Below are positions 1-8,717 of a stretch of DNA of 64,000 nucleotides, in pieces. The first letter of the stretch is position 1, and every line of letters starts with the position of its first letter. This stretch comes from Pseudorhodobacter sp. PARRP1 (GTDB lineage: Bacteria; Pseudomonadota; Alphaproteobacteria; Rhodobacterales; Rhodobacteraceae): positions 186,001 through 250,000 of the forward strand of contig NKIU01000002.1 in NCBI GenBank assembly GCA_002256245.1, read 5' to 3'. Both the position numbers and the translations under genes were made by a program. Below the pieces are notes generated by a model. The model worked only from the letters and a program-made list of their open reading frames with translations. It did not search any database and was not told the DNA's origin.

Positions 1-105
1 AACGGCTGGCTGCACCTTTTCGCGCTGGAGGAGGGCCAGATCGCCGCACGCTACCGGTCGGGCCTGCGCTGGCAAAGCCACGGCAGCAACCGGCAGGCCG
101 CATGA
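1..105 (+). CDS. C-terminal end of an unidentified protein (partial)
   Basis: Frame 1 is open from the window edge to a TGA at 103-105 and encodes 34 residues beginning NGWLHLFALEEG and ending SNRQAA. The sequence looks like ordinary G+C-rich coding DNA, and the tail is rich in Arg and Gln. Too little is present to recognise a family. It converges on the minus-strand VWA gene, whose stop codon is at 180-182; a short inverted repeat (CCTTTC/GAAAGG, about 114-126) between them may help termination. Confidence 0.45.
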   Translation, partial: NGWLHLFALEEGQIAARYRSGLRWQSHGSNRQAA

Positions 106-179
106 CCCTGCCCTTTCAGAAAGGTCTGAGGCACGCAGGTGATTGCCGAAATCGCACGTTGGTTGGCTGGTCGCGATGA

Positions 180-1388
180 CTATTCGACGATGGTTATCAC
201 CTTGCCATAGGGCGGCCTGGGCACCGTGTGGGGCACGGCCCACAGGATCGGGAACGACGGTGCAGGCGGCAGGGGCGCGTCCAGATCGGTGAGAATCACG
301 GCAATCGAGGGGCGGACCACGCGGGCCTTTTCGAACAGATCGTGGAAATCGGTGCCGCCGCCGGTGCGCAGCGGTGCGTCGCGCAGTTGAGCCCATCCGG
401 TCTGATCCAAGCGCGTCTGGGTAAAGACCGTCTCGTCAAATGCCATGAGATGCGCCTCGGCCCCGGTGCGGCGCACGATGGCTTCGGCTTCGCTGGTGAA
501 CAACTGCAACGTCTGCGCGTCGATGGAAGACGAGGTATCAAGGCCGATGACGATGCGGGGTCGGTAATCCAGCCGCTGCCGTCCCGGCTCGAACACCGGA
601 ACCGGGCTGCCCTGCTGTTCGGCATCGGCCATGCGGGCCACCCAACTGCCCGAGGGTCTGCGCCAGCTTGGGCGCGGGCGTTCGGTCAGCGCCAGCGCCA
701 GCAGGCCGCGCAGATGGATTTCCCAAGGCACGGTATCTGGCGCAAGATCGGCCAGAACCGCGCCAAGGCGGCCTATGCCGGTGCCTGCTTTGCGCCCCGC
801 CTCGAACGCACGCAGCACGTGGTTGCGCCAATCCGAGGTGGATTGACCTTTGCCCGCGTCTTCGGGCGCGCCACTGGCAAGATCAACCTCAAACCCTTTG
901 GTCTTGCCCCAGTCGCGCAAGCGCTGGGCGCGTTTGGGGTCACGGTGCAGGGCCATCGCTAGACGGTCCACATCCCATTGTTCCAGCGCGGCAATGGCGC
1001 TTTGCGCGGGCAGCCCGGCTTCGGCCAGCAGCGCGGTCAGGGTCACGGCGGGGCGGGGGATGGCGTGGCCTGCAAGGATCAGTGTCTCATTGATGATGCC
1101 ATCGGCGGCAAGGCCAAAAAGCGAGGGGTCAAATGTCGCGCCAAGTCGTTCGGCCAGACCGGCTTGGCGTGCGGAATGGCGCAGGGCCACGTGCAGCACG
1201 TGATGCGCCACAAGGCCCACCTGCTGGGGCAGGTCCAATGCGTCAAACGCGGGGCCGTAGATGATGACATCGCCCGCCGTGCGCGTGGCCCCGCTGCCGT
1301 CGCGATGCAGGCACCAGAGTGCGAGCACCGCCAGCGTCGCATCGACCTCGCCCAGATGCGCCAGCGCGCGGGCGGCGCGGGTGGTCAT
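180..1388 (-). CDS. VWA-domain protein with metallopeptidase-like N-terminal domain (DUF2201 type)
   Basis: The 402-aa protein has two parts. The N-terminal half matches the putative metallopeptidase domain usually paired with a VWA domain. Its zinc motif region is AHHVLHVALRH at residues 61-71, where family members normally have HExxH, so His replaces the catalytic Glu. The C-terminal VWA-like domain carries a good MIDAS signature, DTSSS at 284-288. Such proteins work with MoxR AAA ATPases, which are thought to act as chaperones that remodel targets or help insert cofactors. The start overlaps the stop of the MoxR gene by ATGA (1385-1388), so the two are translationally coupled. Cytoplasmic; no signal peptide. 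The target is unknown. The missing Glu suggests a binding rather than a peptidase role (inference). Confidence 0.85.
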   Translation of the reverse strand: MTTRAARALAHLGEVDATLAVLALWCLHRDGSGATRTAGDVIIYGPAFDALDLPQQVGLVAHHVLHVALRHSARQAGLAERLGATFDPSLFGLAADGIINETLILAGHAIPRPAVTLTALLAEAGLPAQSAIAALEQWDVDRLAMALHRDPKRAQRLRDWGKTKGFEVDLASGAPEDAGKGQSTSDWRNHVLRAFEAGRKAGTGIGRLGAVLADLAPDTVPWEIHLRGLLALALTERPRPSWRRPSGSWVARMADAEQQGSPVPVFEPGRQRLDYRPRIVIGLDTSSSIDAQTLQLFTSEAEAIVRRTGAEAHLMAFDETVFTQTRLDQTGWAQLRDAPLRTGGGTDFHDLFEKARVVRPSIAVILTDLDAPLPPAPSFPILWAVPHTVPRPPYGKVITIVE

Positions 1389-2488
1389 GGCAGGCCAGCG
1401 GCCCGACGCTCGGCGGCATAAGCGGCATAGGCCTCCGAGCGCGCAAAGGCCTCTTGCCAGCCGTTTTCAAGCGCGCGGGCGATCAACAACTCGAACCCAA
1501 AGCTGGCAAGTTCACTGATAGGCAGCCCGCGCTGCGCCAGACCGCTTTGCCCGCGCAAGTCGGCCAGGATTTCGATGGCGGCGGGCAGCGTGTCTTGCCT
1601 GACTGCGCCGACAAGGCCGTAAACCAGTGCCGTCAGGCCATGCAGGCTGCTTGGGTAAAGCGCGCTTCGTTCAGCGCGGGTGCTGCCCAACATCTGATCA
1701 ATATGGACGGTTGCTGCAATCTCGTCGGCCAGAAGCGCGAATTCGGCAGCGGCAGCGGTGCCTACGGTGCCTGCAATCATCACCTGCCGCAGGGCGCGGT
1801 CTGGCACGCTGCGCATGATCTGGCTTACGCGGGTCCAACTGCGCGGCGTGCAGGCAATCATCTGGCCGCGTCGCAGGCTGGCTTCGGTTGTCTCCAGCAG
1901 GTCTGGGCGGGTGCGGATGAAGGCCGCCACCGATGGATGGATGCCCGCGGGCACCGCATATTGGGTCAGCCAGTCGTCGGCGCTGGCCTGCACGATCATA
2001 TGGATCAGCCGGTCGCTGAGTGCTGTGCCCATATCATAGGCGATGGCACCATCTTCAACCCGGTTGCCCGCCGCCACGATCATCACGTTGGCGGGGAGGC
2101 GGTGCCGCCCGACGCGGCGTTCTTGCAGCAAGCCATAGACCGTGGGCTGAAGCGCGGGGGCGGCGGCGGTCAATTCATCCAGAAACAGGATGGCGGGGGC
2201 GTCGGTATCGGGCAGGTCTTCGGGGCGATACCAGACGGTTTTGCCACGCGCGTGATCGAAATACGGCAAGCCGCGCAGGTCTTGCGGCTCGATCGTGGTC
2301 AGGCGCAGATCGTAAAGTTCGGCACCGATCTGTTGTGCAAGGGTCTGCACCACCTCGGTTTTGCCCACTCCGGGGCGGCCATGCAGCATCCATGACGCTG
2401 TAAGGTCGCCCGCCATTTGCGCGGCCCATCCGGCCCGCAGCACCCGCAACGCTTCGCCCGCCGAAACCGTGGTGGCGTTCACACTCAT
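1385..2488 (-). CDS. MoxR-family AAA+ ATPase
   Basis: The 367-aa protein has a Walker A motif GRPGVGKT at residues 37-44 and a Walker B motif LFLDE at 101-105, within a MoxR/AAA_5-type core. MoxR ATPases form hexamers and act with VWA partners encoded beside them, as here. The upstream gene overlaps its start by ATGA (2485-2488), and its own stop overlaps the VWA start the same way, so the three genes form one translation-coupled operon. The substrate cannot be read from the sequence. The AAA call is secure; the biological role is open. Confidence 0.9.
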   Translation of the reverse strand: MSVNATTVSAGEALRVLRAGWAAQMAGDLTASWMLHGRPGVGKTEVVQTLAQQIGAELYDLRLTTIEPQDLRGLPYFDHARGKTVWYRPEDLPDTDAPAILFLDELTAAAPALQPTVYGLLQERRVGRHRLPANVMIVAAGNRVEDGAIAYDMGTALSDRLIHMIVQASADDWLTQYAVPAGIHPSVAAFIRTRPDLLETTEASLRRGQMIACTPRSWTRVSQIMRSVPDRALRQVMIAGTVGTAAAAEFALLADEIAATVHIDQMLGSTRAERSALYPSSLHGLTALVYGLVGAVRQDTLPAAIEILADLRGQSGLAQRGLPISELASFGFELLIARALENGWQEAFARSEAYAAYAAERRAAGLP

Positions 2489-3174
2489 GCCGTGACCTCG
2501 CGCTGTTCCAGAAATGCCGCAAGCCGGGAATGTGCCGAGACAGCCCGTGTCTCTTGCGCTACGTCGCGCAGATAGGTGTCGTCACGCTGGTTGACCACCA
2601 ACAAGTCGTGTTCGGTGAAATCGGCATCAAAGAGGCTGGTTTGCAGCACAGCGCGATCCTTTGCATCAAGGCTGAGCAAGTGCGGCGCGGGCGCTTCGCT
2701 TTGCACCGAAACGAGTGTCATCGGCGGGAAACGGGCGAGTTCGGATTGTTCGACCACAAGGCGCAATTGCCCCTCGGTCATGTCGTGCAGCGCCGCGATC
2801 CGGCGCAGACAGGCCCTTGCGCGAAATGTCAGCGTATCCAACCGGCGGGCGGCCTCGTCTTCGGTGATCGCGCGGGTGCGGGCGGATTTCGACAGCCGCA
2901 ACACTTTCAATTCGACAAAAGCCACCAAGGCGAGCATCAGGGCTGGCGCCTCCATCACTGGCAGCGCGAGGTCGCGCATAAAGAACGGCGTAAGCGCGAA
3001 CGGCAGCAGCGTCACCAGATACCGCAAAGCCTGAATGTCCACGATCAGCCGCAGCCATTGGCCAAAGCGCGCCCCACGCGGCAACAGCAAAACCCGCCCG
3101 AAGAATTTCTTCGGCAGGCTGCTTGCATCAAGCGCCCCTCGGTTCATGGTAGTCGCCTGCGTGACGATCAGCAT
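2485..3174 (-). CDS. Membrane-anchored protein of unknown function, first gene of the MoxR-VWA operon
   Basis: The start at 3174 (MLIVTQ) is chosen because GGAGAG lies four bases upstream; the frame is open further but without a better site. The 229-aa product has two hydrophobic segments, about residues 50-66 and 74-92, that could form a transmembrane hairpin. A polar, Arg- and Asp-rich C-terminal domain of about 130 residues follows. I do not recognise a family. Its ATGA overlap with the MoxR gene suggests that it is the membrane partner of the MoxR-VWA pair (inference). Confidence 0.7.
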   Translation of the reverse strand: MLIVTQATTMNRGALDASSLPKKFFGRVLLLPRGARFGQWLRLIVDIQALRYLVTLLPFALTPFFMRDLALPVMEAPALMLALVAFVELKVLRLSKSARTRAITEDEAARRLDTLTFRARACLRRIAALHDMTEGQLRLVVEQSELARFPPMTLVSVQSEAPAPHLLSLDAKDRAVLQTSLFDADFTEHDLLVVNQRDDTYLRDVAQETRAVSAHSRLAAFLEQREVTA

Positions 3175-3431
3175 TTTCTCTCCACAACAGCGCCGACATA
3201 GGGCTGTTTCCCGGCATAGCAAACAGCACGGGCTTGAACTGGCCAATCAATTTTTTCGGGCTGCGTTCAAATATCTGGAGCTTTCACGGCGTTATGTCCG
3301 CGCCAACGCAAATCAGCGGTGTGTGACGATCCGAGGGGTGCGCGCCAGCGGCAATGGCCGTCAAGCGCCGAAAGCAGCCTTGCGCGCTTTGGAAGGCGAT
3401 CCATGATCTGACAGCGCGGCTGGCTCATGGA

Positions 3432-5060
3432 TCAGGCTTGGCTGGTTGCGCACAATAGAAGGGCGCGCAGGGATACGATTGGCTGGCTGGCAGCATCCCG
3501 CAGCAGGCTTTTGCGTGGATGCCATGGGACCGCCTGCCGCAGCAGCGAGGCCGGATCGCTGTGCAGGAGGCTGACGATGGTGTCGGCAATGATCTGGCTG
3601 GCGGTCGGGCCGACGCGCCTGCCGTTTTCCAGCACCTGCGCTTCACATAGCAAATACAGCCAAGCGGGGGTTTCATCCAACAGGCCTAAAGCCTCAGCGG
3701 CGGCGGTTGGGTTGGCAAAGCCCTCGCCGGGGGAGTTGCGCTGCGGCATGGCTGCCCGCAGCGCATCGCGGGGCAAAAGCGGCACGCCGCAGGTCTCGGC
3801 CAGCTTTTGGCCAAAGGGCATCCGTCGATGAAAGCCGCGAAGCAGGTTGCGAAACAGGATCGAGCCCTGTTCCAGCATGTTTGCATTGCCCGCGACATTC
3901 AGCATCTCTGGGGCAAAATCAAGGTCGATCCGCTCGGCCCGACCGCTTACGTCGCCCTGTGCCGTGCCCGTCATCCGATCCCAGTCGATCACCCAGTGGT
4001 CGGGCAATTGCCGGTGCGGGCCTGCTTCGTCGCCCATCTTGCGCTTCGATGTGAAGGCAAACAACTGCCCCAGTGTCGCACCCTGTGGGGCGGTCGGGCT
4101 GCCGCGTCCGAAATTCGCGTTGTAATCGTAGGCGCGGCCAACCATCGAATGACCAAAGCGGAATGCGGCGGTGGTGAATTCCATCGGCACAGAGCCCGAA
4201 GGGATGCGGCGGGGCTGCCATTCGGACAGGGGTTTTGCCAGCACAGTCTGCGACAGGATCGCGGGCAGAACATCGTTCAGAATAAGCCAATGGTAGTGCA
4301 GCGTCACCAGCGCCCGCGCTTGGTCGAAAATCTGGTCCGCAGCGACGCCCTTTGCCGACAGGGCTTTGACCGCCTTGTTGTGGAACAGCATGAAGGCCAG
4401 ATGAAGCTGGCTGAGGATCAGGTTGCCATCGTTGCGACGGTCAGCGATCAGGGGTTGGCCATCCTCGCGCGGAATGTCGGGCGCGCCGCTGGCATGGACG
4501 ATCAGATCAGCCGGGGTCTTGTTGTCGTTGAAGGTCTGGTCTGCGGTCACGCTGGTCAGGCCCAAGCGAAACGCCGCCCCGTCATACAGCGCCGCGCTTT
4601 CAGGGTCTGACGGCCCATCCCCGTAAAGGCTGCCAAGCATCATCGGCCGGGCCTGTTCGTTGGCGATGTGGGACAGGATCGTCGCCACATCGGCGCGCCA
4701 GTCCTTGTTCAGCCCGATGGGATCGGCGCTGCCGATGATGCCCACCGGCGGCAAGCTGGCCAGATTTGCCGCGACACTGCCGACCGGGGCCGAGATGTCA
4801 TGGTTCAGGAACTGGCAGAAGTAGGTATAGGCGGCGGGCAGGTCGATGGTCAGTCCCGGCTTGGATGTGTCGGGGTAGGGCAGATGACAGGCGTTCTCGA
4901 AGTCTTTCAGGCGCTGAAGCGTCCCCGCGTCATCGGTGCCGTGAAAGCGCCCTGCCTCGGGGCCATCGGCGAGGTCGGGGAAAAGATACGAATAGCTTGA
5001 CCGCGTCACGGCGGGGGCAGACGTGGTCTGAAGGTCATGCGAACTGGTGAGGCGGGTCAT
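3432..5060 (-). CDS. Animal-type haem peroxidase (peroxidase/cyclooxygenase superfamily)
   Basis: The 542-aa protein carries the hallmarks of the animal haem peroxidase family. The distal His lies in QFLNHDIS (His about residue 87). A conserved Asp/Arg segment ADRRNDGNLILSQLH is near 206-220, and Glu and the proximal His fall in EFTTAAFRFGHSMV (His about 304). There is no signal peptide, so it is predicted to be cytoplasmic, unlike secreted peroxidases. Family members oxidise halides, fatty acids or aromatic groups. The start at 5060 is preferred because AAAGG lies eight bases upstream, and it falls 13 bp after the YcaO stop, so the two genes are very probably one operon. In that context it may oxidatively tailor a peptide (inference). 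It is the last gene of the unit. Confidence 0.85.
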   Translation of the reverse strand: MTRLTSSHDLQTTSAPAVTRSSYSYLFPDLADGPEAGRFHGTDDAGTLQRLKDFENACHLPYPDTSKPGLTIDLPAAYTYFCQFLNHDISAPVGSVAANLASLPPVGIIGSADPIGLNKDWRADVATILSHIANEQARPMMLGSLYGDGPSDPESAALYDGAAFRLGLTSVTADQTFNDNKTPADLIVHASGAPDIPREDGQPLIADRRNDGNLILSQLHLAFMLFHNKAVKALSAKGVAADQIFDQARALVTLHYHWLILNDVLPAILSQTVLAKPLSEWQPRRIPSGSVPMEFTTAAFRFGHSMVGRAYDYNANFGRGSPTAPQGATLGQLFAFTSKRKMGDEAGPHRQLPDHWVIDWDRMTGTAQGDVSGRAERIDLDFAPEMLNVAGNANMLEQGSILFRNLLRGFHRRMPFGQKLAETCGVPLLPRDALRAAMPQRNSPGEGFANPTAAAEALGLLDETPAWLYLLCEAQVLENGRRVGPTASQIIADTIVSLLHSDPASLLRQAVPWHPRKSLLRDAASQPIVSLRALLLCATSQA

Positions 5061-5073
5061 GGCATGGCCTTTG

Positions 5074-6105
5074 TCAATAGGGCTCGGGGAAGGTCGGGCG
5101 GTGGGCGGACGGACACAGTCGGCGAAAGCGGGTGGTGTCGATGGCGCCACCCATGGCGCATAGACCGGGGACCAGAACACGCATCGTGGGCATTGGGTCG
5201 CCCGGCAGGGTCAACTCGACAGCCAGCGCGCGCAGACCCAGATCGGCCAACCGCTGCAAAAGGTTATCTGGCGGGGCAGGCGTCGTCAGCGCCACAGGCC
5301 GGAACTGCGGCTGAACCATGGTCGAGGCGAAGGCGTCCCAAGCCAAGATTTCGGGGTCTTGGACCTGTCGCGCCATCTGCATTGCGACCTCGGTCTGGAT
5401 CATCTCGGTCACGGCGGACAAAGCCGCGTCGGCATGCAGGGGGCGCGCTGCTGTGCCAAGGGCGACATGGCGGCCATCGCGGTCTGAAGACACTGACGCC
5501 ACGACCGGCAGCCCAATGTCGGTGGTCAGATCGTAAAGCGTGGTGTTGCGGTCGCGGGCCTCGAGCCACCAGCACAGCCGTGGTTGGGAACGGTCAATCA
5601 CCTCTAGCGTCAAGGCAGAGGCCGGGGCACCGCCATGCCACCACAGAGCCAGCGCGTCACGTTCGATACATTCCCAAAGTGCCGTCAGCGTTGCGTCTTG
5701 CCGGGTCACGCCGGTGGCGCATCCGGTCGAGGTGGCATCACAGACCAGCGGTTCGCCCAACGCCGCGGCGCAGTCCAGATAGACATGCTGCGCGGAAATC
5801 GCTTCCATCTGTCCGCTCAGAAGATCGCGCGCGCGCACCATGGCAAGGCCCGCCTTGCGCGTCAGATCTGCCAGATGGCTTTGCGCGAGGCTGGCACGCA
5901 ACTCGATCGCCTCTGCACCCGTGGCAACCAAGGCCTGCAAGGCGGTCAGGCCACGCCCCGCAGGCAAACGGGGCCTGAGGCCCGTCACGTCATCACGCAG
6001 GGGCCAAGCGGCCGCCAGAAAGACCGGACAGTCGGCTGCATCTATGGGCACAAGCTGAAAGTCCTGTGCCAAGGCGCGCGTGAGATGGTCAAGGGTCTGT
6101 GTCAT
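5074..6105 (-). CDS. YcaO-domain protein (candidate peptide-backbone modifying ATPase)
   Basis: The 343-aa product shows YcaO signatures. An N-terminal AGRGLTALQALVATGAEAIE segment lies near residues 49-68, STGCATG is at 126-132, and the ATP-binding motif TALWECIERDA is at about 141-151, followed by LWW. The C terminus ends RPTFPEPY, a proline-rich tail reminiscent of the PxPxP end of azoline-forming YcaOs. YcaO enzymes use ATP to activate peptide amides, making azolines, thioamides or amidines. No E1-like/Ocin-ThiF, dehydrogenase or TfuA partner is encoded nearby, so it would act alone or with an unknown partner. Starts at 6105 and 6111 are both possible; 6105 has GGGG eight bases upstream. 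SARP-type repeats lie 70-86 bp upstream. It is followed after 13 bp by the peroxidase. Confidence 0.85.
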   Translation of the reverse strand: MTQTLDHLTRALAQDFQLVPIDAADCPVFLAAAWPLRDDVTGLRPRLPAGRGLTALQALVATGAEAIELRASLAQSHLADLTRKAGLAMVRARDLLSGQMEAISAQHVYLDCAAALGEPLVCDATSTGCATGVTRQDATLTALWECIERDALALWWHGGAPASALTLEVIDRSQPRLCWWLEARDRNTTLYDLTTDIGLPVVASVSSDRDGRHVALGTAARPLHADAALSAVTEMIQTEVAMQMARQVQDPEILAWDAFASTMVQPQFRPVALTTPAPPDNLLQRLADLGLRALAVELTLPGDPMPTMRVLVPGLCAMGGAIDTTRFRRLCPSAHRPTFPEPY

Positions 6106-6174
6106 GGACATGACCCCATAGAAAGCCCGGCACAAGCCGCGATCAAGCGGCGATTGCAGCGTGCGTCCCGGCGT

Positions 6175-6191
6175 TTCACGCTGGGTTCACG
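6175..6191 (-). promoter_or_regulatory. SARP-type heptamer direct repeat upstream of the YcaO gene
   Basis: Read on the minus strand, CGTGAAC and CGTGAAA occur as two direct repeats with an exact 11-bp period (TTCACG on the plus strand at 6175-6180 and 6186-6191). SARP regulators with BTAD domains bind heptamer direct repeats spaced 11 bp apart near the -35 region, and such a regulator is encoded at 6647-8617. The site lies 70-86 bp upstream of the YcaO start and also upstream of the divergent gene at 6254. The binding assignment is inference; the repeat itself is plain in the sequence. Confidence 0.6.
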
Positions 6192-6253
6192 CTGGTCGCA
6201 AATAGTGGCGCCATGGATGCCGAGGAGCGGCGTATAAACAGGAGAGATGCAAG

Positions 6254-6634
6254 ATGGTGGGGTTCTTCAGGCTGAAAAGCGGCGCGCTGGTTGATCAGCG
6301 CAACACCGGCGAAGCGATCATTCGGCTGATGCGCAGCGTGGGCGATGAAAGCGCCGGTTCGGAATGGGCGGCGTTCAAGGCCGATCCGAAAACCTGGCTT
6401 TTCAAGGCCGGATACAGCTATGACGGCCCCGGCGCAGGCCCGAATGGCGAGGTTCCCGCCGATGTCACCTTGATCCCGGTCTGCGACACGGAAGACACGA
6501 TGCATGTCCGCATCCCGTGGAAAGGCGTGCTGGATGTGCCCCACGAGGTGCTGGACGAGCCGACCTATGGCGCGCCGGGGCCGAACCGCTTTCCTGTGCT
6601 TCTGGCGCGGTATTTCATGCGGAAATGCCGCTAG
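6254..6634 (+). CDS. Conserved-looking 126-aa protein of unknown function in the YcaO cluster
   Basis: The gene starts with ATG at 6254 behind a good GGAGAG seven bases upstream, and is transcribed divergently from the YcaO gene across a 148-bp region holding the SARP-like repeats. The product begins MVGFFRLKSG, contains aromatic and Gly/Pro-rich stretches (YSYDGPGAGPNG), and ends YFMRKCR. It has two Cys and no signal peptide or membrane segment. I do not recognise the family. Its position suggests that it belongs to the YcaO system, perhaps as a small partner or leader-binding protein, but nothing in the sequence proves this. It ends 12 bp before the convergent regulator gene. Confidence 0.65.
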   Translation: MVGFFRLKSGALVDQRNTGEAIIRLMRSVGDESAGSEWAAFKADPKTWLFKAGYSYDGPGAGPNGEVPADVTLIPVCDTEDTMHVRIPWKGVLDVPHEVLDEPTYGAPGPNRFPVLLARYFMRKCR

Positions 6635-6646
6635 CCCTTAAACATT

Positions 6647-8617
6647 TCAGGGCGCGCCCGCCATCTGGCGGGCCAGCCTGAGACCCGTCAGAACCTTGTC
6701 GCGCCCTTCGGGCCAGGCGATTGGCAACACATCCAGCAGCCAGTCTTCCAGCGCATCATCATCGGCTGGGCGCGCGCCCTCCCAGCGCGCCGTTGTCAGG
6801 GCTACAAAGTAGCGATAGGCCTCGGCCGCCTCAGAGGGGCGGTCTAGGTGGGCAAAGGCCGCAGCCACCAGCGCCGCGCGATCCGGAAAGCCGTCGCGGC
6901 ATTTCTGGGCAAGTGCGATCATTGCCTGAAGGTCCGAGGCCATGAAATGGATGATGGACAGGTAGTCGGTATAGTATTCGGGATAGATTGGATTGGTGCG
7001 CACCGCTTGCAGGGCAAGGCTGCGGGCATCGTCGATATGGCCCAGCATGGCAAGGCCACAGGCTGCGGCGATCAGCGTCTCGGAATCGTTGGGGTTCAGA
7101 TCAACCGCCATCCGAAAATGCGTGTTCGCCCGCTCGGATGATCGCGCGATCAGCCAGTTCCACGCCACGCTGACGTGACAGCGCGAGTCGTATGGATCTA
7201 GTGCGATGGCCTCTTGGGCGTAACGGAAGGCCGTTGCGCAGTCCTCCTTGCGGTTGGGATAGCCGGGCTGGATCAGCCCCCGCGACGACAGGATTTGCGC
7301 AAGGCTGGACCGACTGCCCGCAAGGCCTGGGTCCAGCGCGATGGCCTGCAGGAACAGGGCCTCGGCTTGGGCATCGGCCTCTACGGTCCACAGGCGCGAG
7401 AGTTGATGGCCGCGCAGCCACAGGTCGTGGGCGGCGCGGTTGCCCGACGTGCTGCGGGCATGGCGCAACAGCGTGATGTGGTTGACCTGTGACGCCAGAT
7501 TGGCCGCCACCGCACCTGCGACCGAAGAACTGATCTCTTGCAAAGCGTCTTCGGCCACCGGGTAAAGGTTTGACCAGACCTCGGACCCATCGCGGCAGTC
7601 GATCAGAGAGACAAACAGCTTGCCCGTGGTGCCGCGCCAATCAAGCACGCAATCGACCGCGAAATCGGCGTCGATGGCACGCCCCATCGCGGCGAAATCC
7701 ACCGCGCTGGCCGAGTCGTATCCAGCCGAGGGCCAGGGAATGACAATCCAGCACCGAAAGCGCGACAGGCAGGTCTTGGCCAGAAAGGCAAAGCCCTCGG
7801 CCAGATAGTCTTTGCTGGCATCGGGATAGCGGGTCAGCGGCGGTCGGATGGTGATCCGGGGTGGGCCGCTGCGCGTGGGCAACGGCGCACGTTGCAGCGC
7901 GACTTCGCCGCCCTTGATCGCCACCAAAAGCGCGTTAGAGGCCTCGCTGGGCTCGCTGTCCAATTCATCGGCCAAAGCCTGTTCCAACTGCGCGAATTGG
8001 CGCAGGGCAGCCGATTGGTCGCCGCGCAGCGCATGAAACCGCATCAGGTATTGATGGGCCAGCTCGTGGCTGGGTTCGATCCGCACCAGTTCGTCCGCAT
8101 AGCGCGTGTCGGGGAAGGCATTGGCCGCGATCAGGTCTTCCAGGCGATCGGTCAGCGCCATGGTCAGAGTTGAGCGAAGATGTGAGCGTTCGATCTGCAA
8201 CCAGGCCTCGAAAACCGGGGCACTGGGTTGGGTGGCACCGAACAGCTCACCCTGCCACAAAGCCGCAGCGGCCAAAGGGTCACCCCCGGCGATCAGGTCG
8301 CGAAACCGCAAGACATCGACGCCAAAGGCGTCACGCCGCAGTCCGACGGTGAAACGGTCGGTCTCGATCAGACGGGCTTCGGACCCCAAGACCTCGCGCA
8401 ATTCCTTCAGGGCTTGACGCAGGCTACTGCGGGCCAGGGCTTCGGGTGCTGGGTCCCACAGCAGCGAGGCCAGTCTTTCGCGGTTCATCTGGAAATTCGG
8501 ACTTAATGCCAATAACCCGAGAAGACAGCGCGCCTTGCGCGTGCGGAAAACCAGCTCCTGGCCCGAGACCAAGTGCACCGCCCGACAGGCGCCCAGCAGC
8601 TCCACTTGGATCAGCAC
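6647..8617 (-). CDS. BTAD/SARP-type transcriptional regulator with TPR C-terminal half
   Basis: A GTG start at 8617 is chosen: AAGG lies eight bases upstream and the product then begins (M)LIQVELLGACRAV, as expected for this family. The 656-aa protein has an OmpR-like winged-helix domain (about 1-85, with the TRKARCLLGLLAL helix) and a BTAD all-helical domain (about 90-240). A middle domain resembles that of CadC/adenylate-cyclase-like regulators, and TPR-like helices fill about 400-640. SARP proteins activate secondary-metabolite genes by binding 11-bp-spaced direct repeats, which are present twice in this cluster. It lies 100 bp downstream of the exporter gene on the same strand, so it is probably part of the peptide-exporter transcript. 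Confidence 0.85.
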   Translation of the reverse strand: MLIQVELLGACRAVHLVSGQELVFRTRKARCLLGLLALSPNFQMNRERLASLLWDPAPEALARSSLRQALKELREVLGSEARLIETDRFTVGLRRDAFGVDVLRFRDLIAGGDPLAAAALWQGELFGATQPSAPVFEAWLQIERSHLRSTLTMALTDRLEDLIAANAFPDTRYADELVRIEPSHELAHQYLMRFHALRGDQSAALRQFAQLEQALADELDSEPSEASNALLVAIKGGEVALQRAPLPTRSGPPRITIRPPLTRYPDASKDYLAEGFAFLAKTCLSRFRCWIVIPWPSAGYDSASAVDFAAMGRAIDADFAVDCVLDWRGTTGKLFVSLIDCRDGSEVWSNLYPVAEDALQEISSSVAGAVAANLASQVNHITLLRHARSTSGNRAAHDLWLRGHQLSRLWTVEADAQAEALFLQAIALDPGLAGSRSSLAQILSSRGLIQPGYPNRKEDCATAFRYAQEAIALDPYDSRCHVSVAWNWLIARSSERANTHFRMAVDLNPNDSETLIAAACGLAMLGHIDDARSLALQAVRTNPIYPEYYTDYLSIIHFMASDLQAMIALAQKCRDGFPDRAALVAAAFAHLDRPSEAAEAYRYFVALTTARWEGARPADDDALEDWLLDVLPIAWPEGRDKVLTGLRLARQMAGAP

Positions 8618-8717
8618 TATCTCTGCCTTGGTCCGTTCCCCAGAAGGCAAAGACTGCACCCGGATCGCCCGTGTTTCAACAAGCGATTGCGGCGCGCATG
8701 GTTTTGCAGAAAGGTTG

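Noticed and set aside
3175-3431. Small plus-strand gene between the peroxidase and the membrane protein gene
   Set aside because: The frame ending at 3406 overlaps the minus-strand gene, has no ribosome site near any start and no recognisable sequence.
5037-5978. 313-codon plus-strand open frame opposite the YcaO gene
   Set aside because: Arg/Pro-rich shadow; the minus-strand YcaO reading has clear motifs and a matching ribosome site.
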